The notes beneath the pieces were generated by a model. That model ran no database searches, had not been told where the DNA came from, and saw nothing but the letters and a program-made list of their open reading frames with translations. Shown here piece by piece: positions 1 through 6,912 of a stretch of DNA of 38,903 nt. The DNA comes from an uncultured Nitrospira sp. (lineage in GTDB: Bacteria; Nitrospirota; Nitrospiria; Nitrospirales; Nitrospiraceae). The DNA lies in NCBI GenBank assembly GCA_902500785.1, contig CABVRW010000033.1, positions 1 through 38,903 of the forward strand, read 5' to 3'. The position numbers and the translations under genes are program-made. Position 1 is the stretch's first letter; every line of letters begins with the position of its first letter.

Positions 1-252
1 TTCTCGGTGGAACATTCCGGGCCAGGAAAGATGGTCGCGCGAGCCGGCATCGTGTTTCTCATGATCTCGTTCGGAGCCGCCTTCGGGTACACCGTCATGG
101 CCCGCATGTCGCTCTTGATCGGCAGGCTGACGGACCTCATCGAGTTTTCCGATGCGTCCTATGGACGCCCTACACTCTGGCTCTCTTTGCTGACCGTCGG
201 CACCCTGATTTGGTTAAGCCGGCGCGGGCGCGCGCTACCGCCCGAACGCTAG
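1..252 (+). CDS. C-terminal part of a membrane protein (cut by window edge)
   Basis: The frame is open from the first base and ends at TAG 250-252, so this is probably the tail of a longer gene that starts before the window. Two hydrophobic stretches are visible: one beginning near GIVFLMISFGAAFGYTV and one near LWLSLLTVGTLIWL. They are joined by a short polar linker, and the tail is basic and Arg-rich. The product is therefore an inner-membrane protein or the membrane-anchoring end of one. ATG 31 could also start a short complete protein of about 73 residues, but it has no clear Shine-Dalgarno sequence. I do not recognise the family. Confidence 0.5.
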   Translation, partial: FSVEHSGPGKMVARAGIVFLMISFGAAFGYTVMARMSLLIGRLTDLIEFSDASYGRPTLWLSLLTVGTLIWLSRRGRALPPER

Positions 253-273
253 TCCAGCACAGAGCGCTGGACT
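251..273 (+). terminator. 8-bp perfect hairpin at the end of the first gene
   Basis: AGTCCAGC (251-258) pairs perfectly with GCTGGACT (266-273) around a 7-nt loop, starting on the stop codon of the gene before it. No T-tract follows (GAAAACC), so it is not a classic intrinsic terminator. It may instead protect the 3' end. Confidence 0.4.
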
Positions 274-297
274 GAAAACCGTTTGTGGCAATTGCTC

Positions 298-420
298 CGG
301 GATGTTCAAAAAGTCGTCCGGCAAGGCCGCAGCGAATGAAGAGCTGAGGCGTACCCTCTGCGGTACGTTGAGGTTCTGAATGACGCGAGAACGAAGCGGG
401 GCGACTTTTTCAACATCCCG
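298..420. repeat. Palindromic dispersed repeat, copy 1
   Basis: The ends are 19-bp inverted repeats with one mismatch: CGGGATGTTCAAAAAGTCG (298-316) and CGACTTTTTCAACATCCCG (402-420). The centre holds a second hairpin, CGTACC (350-355) against GGTACG (362-367). The roughly 123-bp unit has no credible ORF. A diverged copy lies in reverse orientation at about 1743-1850. I associate this type of element with Nitrospira chromosomes, but that is from memory. It could be a REP/MITE-like element or a structured RNA. Confidence 0.7.
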
Positions 421-428
421 ACCTCCAG

Positions 429-458
429 TTGCACCTGAGAAGTATGCTCCGCTACAAT
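429..458 (+). promoter_or_regulatory. Predicted sigma-70-type promoter of the Memo-family gene
   Basis: A -35 box TTGCAC (429-434) and a -10 box TACAAT (453-458) are separated by 18 bp, directly after the dispersed repeat. The -10 box covers the ATG at 457. Transcription would begin near 464-466, which favours ATG 472 as the translation start on a very short leader. Confidence 0.45.
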
Positions 459-471
459 GCCGCTCATTATG

Positions 472-1719
472 GAATCAACACCGACCATCACCGCTAAAGA
501 TCCCGCGCAGTATCCGCTATTGCGCAACCTTCAATTCTCGCCGATCAAGGAAGGGGAGGAGCAGTACATCGTGCTCTGGGACCCGACCGGGTTGAGCAAG
601 GAACGACTGGTCCTGCCGTTAAACTATTTCTTCATCGTGCAGCACCTCGACGGAGAGCATAGCGTTCAAGACATCGGCGCAATTTACCTGAAGCGGTTCG
701 GCGAGTTCCTCATGCCGAACAAGGTCGAGCAGTTGCTGACGGATCTGAATACCAAATTGTTTCTGGAAGGACCGCGCACCGAGCAGGCCAAGCAGCAGGC
801 GTTGGCCGCGTACCGGCAAGCACCCAGCCGCTTGCCGCAGTTTGCCGGTCGCAGTTACGAGGCGGACGCCGCCAAGCTTCGCGCCCAGATCAACGGCTTT
901 TTCACCTCCAAGGAAGGGCCGGAGATCAAAGCGTCCGAACATGCGGGCAAACCCATCAAGGCGCTCGTCGCGCCGACTTTCGAACTCAAACATGCCGGAC
1001 CGCTCTATGCCTGGGCCTATAAAGAGCTGCAAGAAGCCCAGCAGCCGGATCTGTACGTGCTCATCGGCACCGCCTACTCAGGGCTCGAACAACTCGTGGC
1101 GATGACGGATAAGGATTTCGAGACTCCATTGGGGCTCGTCAAGGTCGAACGGGCTGTGACCGATCGCCTGCGCGAGCAGATTCCTTCAGCTTTCACCGAC
1201 GAATTGGCACATCACAATGAACATGCATTGGAATTTCAGCTGCCGTTCTTGCAAGAAAGTCTCGGCAAAAACCGGCCGTTTACAATTGTTCCGATCCTCA
1301 CGTCGTTTTCAGCGGACAGCCTGCGCGATCCGCAAGTACGGGAGCAGGTCGAGACGTTTCTTCAGATCTTGAAGGACGCCTTGGCAGCCACCGGCAAGAG
1401 CTACTGCGTGGTGGTGGGAGCGGAACTGGCCCATATCGGCATGCGGTACGGCGACTCGGCACCGCCGACGGATTTTTCCTTCCACCGCTGCATGCAGATC
1501 GACCTTGAGATGCTCAAACATGTCGAGAACCGCGACCCGGAAGAGTTCGCACAGTTCATCCAGAAGGAAAACGATCAGCGCCGCATCTCCGGCTTCTCAC
1601 CCATCTACTCGCTACTGCGCCTGATTCAAGCCGAAACGGGGCAGGTATTACGGTACGATCGCGGCATCACGGATCAGTATAATTCGACAGTCACCTATGC
1701 CAGCATGGCCTTCTTCTAG
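472..1719 (+). CDS. Memo-family (AmmeMemoRadiSam protein B-like) protein with N-terminal PqqD/RRE-like domain
   Basis: The protein has 416 residues. Residues about 15-100 read like a PqqD-type winged-helix/RRE domain (hydrophobic strand pair, then LDGEHSVQDIGAIYLKRFG). Residues about 165-416 form a Memo domain. NEHALEFQLPFLQ (H252) and GAELAHIGMRYGD (H322) match Memo active-site blocks. Two positions are altered: the usual Pro-His is VAPTFELKHAG (T170, with H175 five residues later), and the usual Cys-Gly-Arg-x-Pro-Ile is ISGFSPI (S374). In human MEMO1 the iron ligands reported are H49, H81 and C244, so two of three appear changed. No AMMECR1 or radical-SAM partner is visible. ATG 472 is preferred because the upstream in-frame ATG 457 lies inside a good -10 box. 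The biochemical role is unknown. Confidence 0.85.
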   Translation, partial: ESTPTITAKDPAQYPLLRNLQFSPIKEGEEQYIVLWDPTGLSKERLVLPLNYFFIVQHLDGEHSVQDIGAIYLKRFGEFLMPNKVEQLLTDLNTKLFLEGPRTEQAKQQALAAYRQAPSRLPQFAGRSYEADAAKLRAQINGFFTSKEGPEIKASEHAGKPIKALVAPTFELKHAGPLYAWAYKELQEAQQPDLYVLIGTAYSGLEQLVAMTDKDFETPLGLVKVERAVTDRLREQIPSAFTDELAHHNEHALEFQLPFLQESLGKNRPFTIVPILTSFSADSLRDPQVREQVETFLQILKDALAATGKSYCVVVGAELAHIGMRYGDSAPPTDFSFHRCMQIDLEMLKHVENRDPEEFAQFIQKENDQRRISGFSPIYSLLRLIQAETGQVLRYDRGITDQYNSTVTYASMAFF

Positions 1720-1742
1720 GCAGGACGGTGAACAATCTCCCT

Positions 1743-1850
1743 ACCTTCGTTCTCGGATCATCAAAATCCTCAACGTACCCAACAGAGTACGCCTTCGGTG
1801 CTTTCCTCGACTGATACCTCGCTGGATGACCTGTTTAAGTAACCTGTGCA
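1743..1850. repeat. Palindromic dispersed repeat, diverged copy 2 (reverse orientation)
   Basis: This matches the reverse complement of the repeat at 298-420: CTTCGTTCTCG, CCTCAACGTACC and AGTACGCCTT follow in order. The central hairpin CGTAC (1774-1778) / GTACG (1787-1791) is kept, while the outer inverted repeat has decayed. The edges are approximate. It begins just after the Memo-family stop codon, so that gene sits between two inverted copies. An 8-bp direct repeat CAGCCGCT-GA-CAGCCGCT follows at about 1860-1877. Confidence 0.6.
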
Positions 1851-1876
1851 AGAAGTTGTGCAGCCGCTGACAGCCG

Positions 1877-2263
1877 CTAATAGGCCGGCATGCCGCCAGC
1901 TGGATCGGTATATCGGGTGGGTGTGGTGAAGCGGTCCCAGGTGGTGACAACTCCGTCTTCGAAGTACACGCGAAACGCGCTCGTCATGCAGGCATCCCGA
2001 CCGATAGGCGGGTAGAGCCAGACTGTGATCGGCCGGCCTCCATTCGGTACGTCCTTCTTACATACCGGAGACCCGAGTGCGAGATAGACCTGATCCTGGT
2101 TCATTCCGCGAATGATATTCCCACGATCGATGGCCCATCGCACGCCATCAGGATAAGACGGATACTCTTCCTTCAACAATCGAGTGCGTTCCGAGGCGCA
2201 TCCCGGAAGCACGGTAGCAACGAGAACGACGCTCATGAGACGTATGAATCGCAACGGCGCCAC
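1877..2263 (-). CDS. Small lipoprotein, BamE/SmpA-like
   Basis: The protein has 128 residues. It begins with a basic, hydrophobic signal sequence ending in the lipobox LPGC (lipidated Cys22), so it should be an outer- or inner-membrane lipoprotein. The mature part contains GNIIRGMNQDQVYLALGSP, the loop and helix pattern of the BamE/SmpA fold (G-M-x-x-x-x-V-x-x-x-L-G-x-P), followed by short strands ending in VYFEDGVVTTWD. The start is GTG 2263, with AAGGAG placed 7-8 nt upstream. BamE is an accessory factor of outer-membrane protein assembly, but many unrelated envelope lipoproteins share the fold, so a Bam role is only a possibility. Its tail ends about 27 bp from the repeat copy at 1743-1850. 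Confidence 0.75.
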   Translation of the reverse strand: MAPLRFIRLMSVVLVATVLPGCASERTRLLKEEYPSYPDGVRWAIDRGNIIRGMNQDQVYLALGSPVCKKDVPNGGRPITVWLYPPIGRDACMTSAFRVYFEDGVVTTWDRFTTPTRYTDPAGGMPAY

Positions 2264-2565
2264 AGACTTTCTCCTTCATCCAGTGTACGATTGCCCGGAT
2301 GACTGAACCGGATCAATCGAAACTACCAGCCAAAGATTTTTATGCCCAGTTTCGAATATGGGAAGGATGAACCACGTGGAGAGTGAAGGAATAGAAACAA
2401 CCGATGGAAACCGGGGCAGGGTATCTTGAGCAGCTCCAGGCTCGCGCCTGTCTCGCTCACGCGAAATGGCACCCGTGCTGGTCCCATTGCGGCCGTCGAG
2501 CGAGGTCTTTTTGAGGGCGCGCGCCCCGGGAGCGGGAGACCAGCCGGGTATTGTTCCACACGACT
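2264..2565. other. 302-bp gap without a recognisable gene
   Basis: The gap lies between the cyclophilin gene and the lipoprotein gene, both on the minus strand. It must hold the lipoprotein promoter and the cyclophilin 3' end. ORFs here are short, lack ribosome sites and look like chance frames. I see no tRNA or strong hairpin. Confidence 0.4.
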
Positions 2566-3087
2566 CTATTCCTTCACCGTCACCTTCATGCGAATGGCTT
2601 CAAGCGGATTGTCGCGTTCATCGCAGGGGAGCTTCGCGATCATGTCGATGATTTCAATCCCGCGGATGATTTCCCCGAAGATCGAATACCGACGATCCAG
2701 TCCGCCGTTATCCTGGAGGGAGATGAAGAACTGCGATCCGTTATCGTTGAAATCGCGGGTACTGCTGCCGTCGCGAGGCATTTTGGCCATGGAAATGGCC
2801 CCGCGTATATGAGGACGGTCGTTGGGCTCGGGGTTGAGAAAAAACCCCGGCCCGCCGGTGCCGTGCAGCATCCGGTCGGGCGTCTTACTGAGCGGGTCGC
2901 CGCCCTGGATGATGAAGCCGGGCACCACACGGTGAAACGTGGTGTCGTCGTAGAAGCCCATTTTCGCCAAGTTGATGAAATTCTCTACGTGACGTGGGGC
3001 GTCGTCCGGGTAAAAACGAATCCTGATCTCCCCAAACTTGGTGAAGATCGTGGCACGCGGATCTTTTTTCTGAAATTGCATAGTCAT
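2566..3087 (-). CDS. Peptidyl-prolyl cis-trans isomerase, cyclophilin type
   Basis: The 173-residue protein is a single cyclophilin domain that speeds cis-trans isomerisation of X-Pro bonds during folding. It has no signal peptide, so it should be cytoplasmic, like PpiB. The signature FHRVVPGFIIQGGD (residues 51-64) holds the catalytic Arg and the active-site Phe/Gln. GSQFFISL and the closing IFGEIIRG block are also present. Where many cyclophilins have a Lys-His before the Val-Phe-Gly turn, this one has LDRRYSIFG, so the His that helps bind cyclosporin-type ligands is Tyr, as in several bacterial members. It is transcribed divergently from the metallo-hydrolase at 3322. ATG 3087 and ATG 3081 are both possible starts. 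Confidence 0.93.
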   Translation of the reverse strand: MTMQFQKKDPRATIFTKFGEIRIRFYPDDAPRHVENFINLAKMGFYDDTTFHRVVPGFIIQGGDPLSKTPDRMLHGTGGPGFFLNPEPNDRPHIRGAISMAKMPRDGSSTRDFNDNGSQFFISLQDNGGLDRRYSIFGEIIRGIEIIDMIAKLPCDERDNPLEAIRMKVTVKE

Positions 3088-3321
3088 GGAGATGAATTTA
3101 ACAGGGAGTAGGTTTCAGCGGCAAGGGGTCCGGACGTTCATCTGCTGAAAGAGATCCGGCAACAGTCCACAGGAATGGCGTGCAAAAGATACGCGCCACT
3201 TCGACTGCAGGCATGACGATCACCGGGATTGTTGCCGGCGGAGGAAGAGAGTATTCTTCGGGCGGCCGGACCAACCAACCTTGAGCCAACTGGTACCGCA
3301 GCCGATTGGAGAGGGGGCCCT

Positions 3322-4851
3322 ATGGGTGAGACGGGAATTCTCAACGTCGATCTGGCGGATGTGTGGGGACAAAAAGGGCGGAAGAAACTCATCCGGACCA
3401 TTGCCTGGGGGGACGAAGTGACGGTCTTGAAAGGGACCGCGACACACCTTGAAGTCGGAATCACCGTCTTCCGCGAGAAACCGGACGGCAGTATCCTCCC
3501 CGAATCGGTCACCGGCTACATCGAACCGAACAAATCGTCTCGCCTCAAGACCGCCAATCTGGTTAGACCCCTCATAGAGAATCAGGTCCTGAAGGTCAAT
3601 TTCGTCGATGTGCAACAGGGCGACGGCACGGTGATCGAATCGCCTGACGGGAAGATTATTCTGGTTGATGGGGGCGACAATCAGATGTTCGCACGGTACC
3701 TGGCCGGACGTTTTCGCGGCACCACCGCCGAAAGCCCAAAGGACATAGACTGCATCATCGTCACACACGGAGATGCCGACCATTTCGCCGGCCTCAGCGA
3801 GATTCTGAAGTCGGAAACGAACCAGGTGAAGCGCAAACGCCTGTTCATGCAACCGAAGCGCGTCTATCACAACGGAATCGTCAAACGCCCGACCACGATG
3901 AATAACAAAGCGGTTCCAGAGACGAAACTGCTGGGACCGACCAAGACGGTCGACGGACAACTCTTTCTCACACGGCTGGAAGAGAATCTCCTCACCGTGG
4001 CTGATTCCGAGATGAACGTGCCGTTTCGAAACTGGAAGAAGACGCTCTCCACCTACAACAGCCGACGCGAAGTGGGCTTCCGGCGTCTCCAGATCGGCGA
4101 CAATCAGGCCTTCGAGTTTTTCAATGCAGGCGACCTGCGAATCGACGTACTGGGGCCCATGACCGCTACAGTGGGCGGACAACCGGCGCTGACGTTCCTC
4201 GGTGAACCGCCCAACGGACCGAGAATCGGTCATGAGTCGCTGAACGTCAGCGAGGACGGCTTCACAGGCCATTCCGCGTCTCACACCATCAACGGCCATT
4301 CGATTGTCTTGCGGCTGGTCTATGGAGGGTTCAGCTTCTTGTTTTCGGGCGATCTCAATGATGAAGCCAGTCGGTTTCTCGCACGGGAGCACAACCGGGG
4401 CAACCTGAACCTGAGGTCGGAGGTCTTCAAGGTCCCGCATCATGGTTCAGCGGATTTCTCCGGTGCATTCATTCAGGCCGTGTCTCCGATCGTGAGCGTG
4501 GTGTCAAGCGGAGACGAAAGCGCGCGAAAAGAGTACATTCATCCGCGGGCGACCTTGATGGGAGCGTTAGGAAAATGGTCGCGAGTCCCTGAACCACTTA
4601 TTTTTGCAACCGAGTTGGTCGCGTTCTTCGAGACGGAGGGACTATCCCGCCTCGCGGAAGAGAAGGTCGCCAAGAAACGCGGTCCGTTCTTCGGATTCAG
4701 CCGCACGGCCTATGGCCTGGTGAAGACCCGCACCGATGGGAAACGATTGTTCGTCTATACGGACAGCGGGAATATCCAAATGAAAGAGGCATACGCCTAT
4801 GCTCTCGATACGTCCGGGGTACCACAACCGGCCGAAGTCATTCGCGCATGA
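3322..4851 (+). CDS. ComEC/Rec2-type metallo-beta-lactamase-fold hydrolase, soluble
   Basis: The protein has 509 residues. After an N-terminal region of about 85 residues that looks beta-rich (possibly SH3-like, ending VTGYIEPNK), the metallo-beta-lactamase fold begins at VNFVDVQQGDGTVI. It carries VTHGDADHFAG (metal site, H149-H154) and, about 190 residues later, FLFSGDLNDE and KVPHHGSADFSG. The HxDxDH and PHHGS forms are those of the ComEC C-terminal domain, but there is no membrane channel. A hydrolase acting on phosphodiester or nucleotide substrates is likely; the substrate is unknown. ATG 3322 is chosen because GAGAGGGGG lies just ahead of it; the frame stays open back to TTG 3229. The long segment between the two metal motifs is unusual. 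The stop codon overlaps a possible hairpin. Confidence 0.8.
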   Translation: MGETGILNVDLADVWGQKGRKKLIRTIAWGDEVTVLKGTATHLEVGITVFREKPDGSILPESVTGYIEPNKSSRLKTANLVRPLIENQVLKVNFVDVQQGDGTVIESPDGKIILVDGGDNQMFARYLAGRFRGTTAESPKDIDCIIVTHGDADHFAGLSEILKSETNQVKRKRLFMQPKRVYHNGIVKRPTTMNNKAVPETKLLGPTKTVDGQLFLTRLEENLLTVADSEMNVPFRNWKKTLSTYNSRREVGFRRLQIGDNQAFEFFNAGDLRIDVLGPMTATVGGQPALTFLGEPPNGPRIGHESLNVSEDGFTGHSASHTINGHSIVLRLVYGGFSFLFSGDLNDEASRFLAREHNRGNLNLRSEVFKVPHHGSADFSGAFIQAVSPIVSVVSSGDESARKEYIHPRATLMGALGKWSRVPEPLIFATELVAFFETEGLSRLAEEKVAKKRGPFFGFSRTAYGLVKTRTDGKRLFVYTDSGNIQMKEAYAYALDTSGVPQPAEVIRA

Positions 4852-4889
4852 TCGGGGGATACGATTCGACCGACGCCATGACCCCCGAT
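4851..4889 (+). terminator. Possible terminator hairpin after the metallo-hydrolase
   Basis: ATCGGGGG (4851-4858) pairs with CCCCCGAT (4882-4889) across a 23-nt loop, beginning on the stop codon. The stem is strong and GC-rich but no T-run follows, so termination is uncertain. Confidence 0.35.
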
Positions 4890-5300
4890 GTCACGAGGCA
4901 CTACTAGCCTGAGGCAGCGCACGTTCTCGACGCATGGTACACGGGCCTGTCGCCGAGCGCTGTTTGGCCGAATCTTGGTATCGGCGCAGATGCGCCAAAG
5001 GTCACTCCGCCGTGCGGATCCATTTTCTCGAACCGATTGTTCCGGTGGAGCAGATCCAGTTTTCAGCCAGATGGCCATCCTGTTTGTACGACACGACCGA
5101 TATCAGAATGATTTCTATGTTAGCTCAATGTTTTAGCATGGCGCAGTGCGCCGATGGGCCGTCCGGTCCTGGGCACCATGACCTAAGCACAATTCCCAGC
5201 TTCTTCCTACATTCGGAGCCTATTCCGACGTCTGATATACTTGCCATAGTTGGACGGGGCATCGTACTTCCGACGCGCCCTTATGGAGGGAGATTCAAGG
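4890..5300. other. 411-bp gap with no recognised gene; holds the promoter of the next gene
   Basis: Reading frames here are short and lack ribosome sites. The stretch from 5090 to 5240 is more AT-rich than its surroundings. The only element I can support is the promoter at 5212-5241. I looked for tRNA arms and riboswitch-like folds and saw none. Confidence 0.4.
5212..5241 (+). promoter_or_regulatory. Predicted sigma-70 promoter for the zinc-ribbon gene
   Basis: TTCGGA (5212-5217) and TATACT (5236-5241) are spaced by 18 bp. The -10 box is near consensus and the -35 box is weak. The transcript would start near 5248 and give a 5' leader of about 50 nt before ATG 5301. Confidence 0.4.
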
Positions 5301-5774
5301 ATGGTACCACGCTCCGCAGAGGTCACCGTGCAGCAAGCTGATTCTTCAGGGGCGGCGGATCCGACGTCTGGACCGATTACATCCGGTGTTCCCTCCACGC
5401 TGCGCTGCCCGATCCACAAATGTGACGGTTCGCTGAACAATGAGGCCTCCGGCTACGATTCGCGGACCGGGTTGGACTCATTGGTCTGCGCAACGTGTGG
5501 GCATCGAGGCTTTCGATCCCGAGAAGGTGTGATTCTGTTGTTTCGAGGGGGCTACGAATTCAAATTCAGCTATGGGCCATCACTGCACACGGTAACCGTG
5601 GTCCTGACTTCCGCCTCGATCAATCTGTGGAGCACGCATGGCGTGAACGAAGACCAACTGGCGAAGATGGCCGCAGAATGGTCCCTGTTGTGCGGAAAGG
5701 CCACGAGGCGGGTGCATTTGGGCATTCCGGCTGAGGAATTCGCCGATTTCTATCTCTACTTCTGCAGAACGTAA
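5301..5774 (+). CDS. Hypothetical protein with zinc-ribbon-like cysteines
   Basis: The 157-residue protein is of unknown family. ATG 5301 is chosen because GGAGGGAG ends 8 nt before it; the frame is open further upstream to ATG 5283 and ATG 5250, but those lack ribosome sites. Near residue 35 the pair CPIHKC and, about 30 residues on, CATCG could bind one zinc ion. The rest (ILLFRGGYEFKFSYG, then TVTVVLTSASINLW) reads as beta strands followed by a helical end. It has no signal peptide or membrane segment, so it is probably cytoplasmic. Its neighbour at 5888 also begins with a zinc ribbon, but the two are otherwise unrelated and convergent, so no shared function can be claimed. Confidence 0.6.
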   Translation: MVPRSAEVTVQQADSSGAADPTSGPITSGVPSTLRCPIHKCDGSLNNEASGYDSRTGLDSLVCATCGHRGFRSREGVILLFRGGYEFKFSYGPSLHTVTVVLTSASINLWSTHGVNEDQLAKMAAEWSLLCGKATRRVHLGIPAEEFADFYLYFCRT

Positions 5775-5887
5775 CGCCGTCGCTGCCGATGGGGTCGCTT
5801 CCTCTCCCTGCTTCATGGGCGGTTCTCCACTCGCCGCGCTTGCTTGCGTTATCCATCCGTCATTGAGAACAGGCACCGTTGCAGGGA

Positions 5888-6454
5888 TTACCATTTCCCG
5901 AACCAGTTCCGACATCCTGCGTAATACGAGGCGATGGCGACGGCCAGGACGAACAGAATCTGCATCACGTGCTGCACGAGCACGCTTGTGTCGATGGTTC
6001 GAGTCACGAAGAGCACACCGGCGGCCACTAAGGTGACGACAAATGTAGTGCGCTTCGGGCAGAGACTGCCATCGCGCTTGCTCTGAGCCGCCAATACGAT
6101 CCACACACAAGCCCAGCCGATCGCTCCGACGACGAGGGCGGCGGCCAGATCGGTCAAACCGACCATCAGGCTGCTGAGCCCCAATTCCAGCTTCGGGCGG
6201 CGAGGCAGTTCGATGCGTATGCGATAGAGCTCGCCGACAGAGAGCGCCAGCCAAATCAGCAGAATACCGAGCAGAAAACTGCCCCGCCCCATTTCGTCCG
6301 GGAACAGGCGTTTGCGGACTGTGGCGTCCGAGGCGGGTTTGGACGGAAACCCCTGGAAGTGGGGCGTAAAGTCGTACCCGCACTCGCAGTACTGAACGGC
6401 GTCAGGATTCGCCATCAAGCAACGAGGACATTCAAGCGGGATTGGATTGCCCAT
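5888..6454 (-). CDS. Hypothetical membrane protein with N-terminal zinc ribbon
   Basis: The 188-residue protein opens with CPRC...YCECG (residues about 9-26), a compact zinc ribbon of the kind found at the start of many small bacterial membrane proteins. After a polar linker come about four hydrophobic segments, the first around FLLGILLIWLALSVG and the last around ILFVLAVAIASYYAGC. The ribbon would face the cytoplasm. It is divergent from the DUF423 gene, with a 71-bp gap that must hold both promoters. The ribosome site before ATG 6454 is weak. I do not recognise the family and cannot give a function. Confidence 0.65.
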   Translation of the reverse strand: MGNPIPLECPRCLMANPDAVQYCECGYDFTPHFQGFPSKPASDATVRKRLFPDEMGRGSFLLGILLIWLALSVGELYRIRIELPRRPKLELGLSSLMVGLTDLAAALVVGAIGWACVWIVLAAQSKRDGSLCPKRTTFVVTLVAAGVLFVTRTIDTSVLVQHVMQILFVLAVAIASYYAGCRNWFGKW

Positions 6455-6525
6455 TTTCCAGCGACAGTCGTGTTAGAATCGCGCCCCGTGCTCCTGTCGA
6501 GGCGGTGCTTGCTCAGGAGGACCGT

Positions 6526-6912
6526 ATGGCCTGTTCGATCTGCTCGTTCCGATTTGCATTCCTCGGTGCCTTATTCGCTGCGACCTCCGTGGCGGCCGGC
6601 GCCTTCGGAGCCCATGCGCTCAAATCAATTCTGGATCCCCCTATGCTCGCCGTCTATGAGACAGCGGCGCGGTACCAAATGTACCATGCTCTCGGCCTGT
6701 TTGTCGTAGCCTGGCTGGCACGTGAAACCGACCACCCTCTGGCAACCAAGGCCGGCTGGTTGTTTTGCATCGGGATTCTCCTTTTCAGCGGGAGCTTGTA
6801 TCTCGTGGCGCTGGCGGGAATCAAGTGGTTGGGCGCGCTCACCCCCTTGGGCGGTGTGTCGTTCATCGCGGGATGGATGTGCGTCGCTTGGACCGCGTGG
6901 CGCACTCAGTGA
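6526..6912 (+). CDS. DUF423 family membrane protein
   Basis: This is a 128-residue protein with four predicted membrane helices. The pattern AAGAFGAHALKS near the start, the Tyr/His-rich block YETAARYQMYHALGLF and the ending LTPLGGVSFIAGWMCVAW are typical of DUF423 (YgdD/TMEM256-like) proteins, and the length fits the family. The molecular function of the family is not established. ATG 6526 is preferred because AGGAGG sits 5 nt ahead of it; an ATG at 6442 in the same frame would add 28 residues that do not look like the family. The end overlaps the convergent gene at 6906 by 7 bp. Confidence 0.88.
   Translation: MACSICSFRFAFLGALFAATSVAAGAFGAHALKSILDPPMLAVYETAARYQMYHALGLFVVAWLARETDHPLATKAGWLFCIGILLFSGSLYLVALAGIKWLGALTPLGGVSFIAGWMCVAWTAWRTQ

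Noticed and set aside
5580-6383. 267-codon minus-strand frame
   Set aside because: It overlaps two better-supported genes (5301-5774 and 5888-6454), is rich in Arg/Pro and Gly as shadow frames are, and has no ribosome site.
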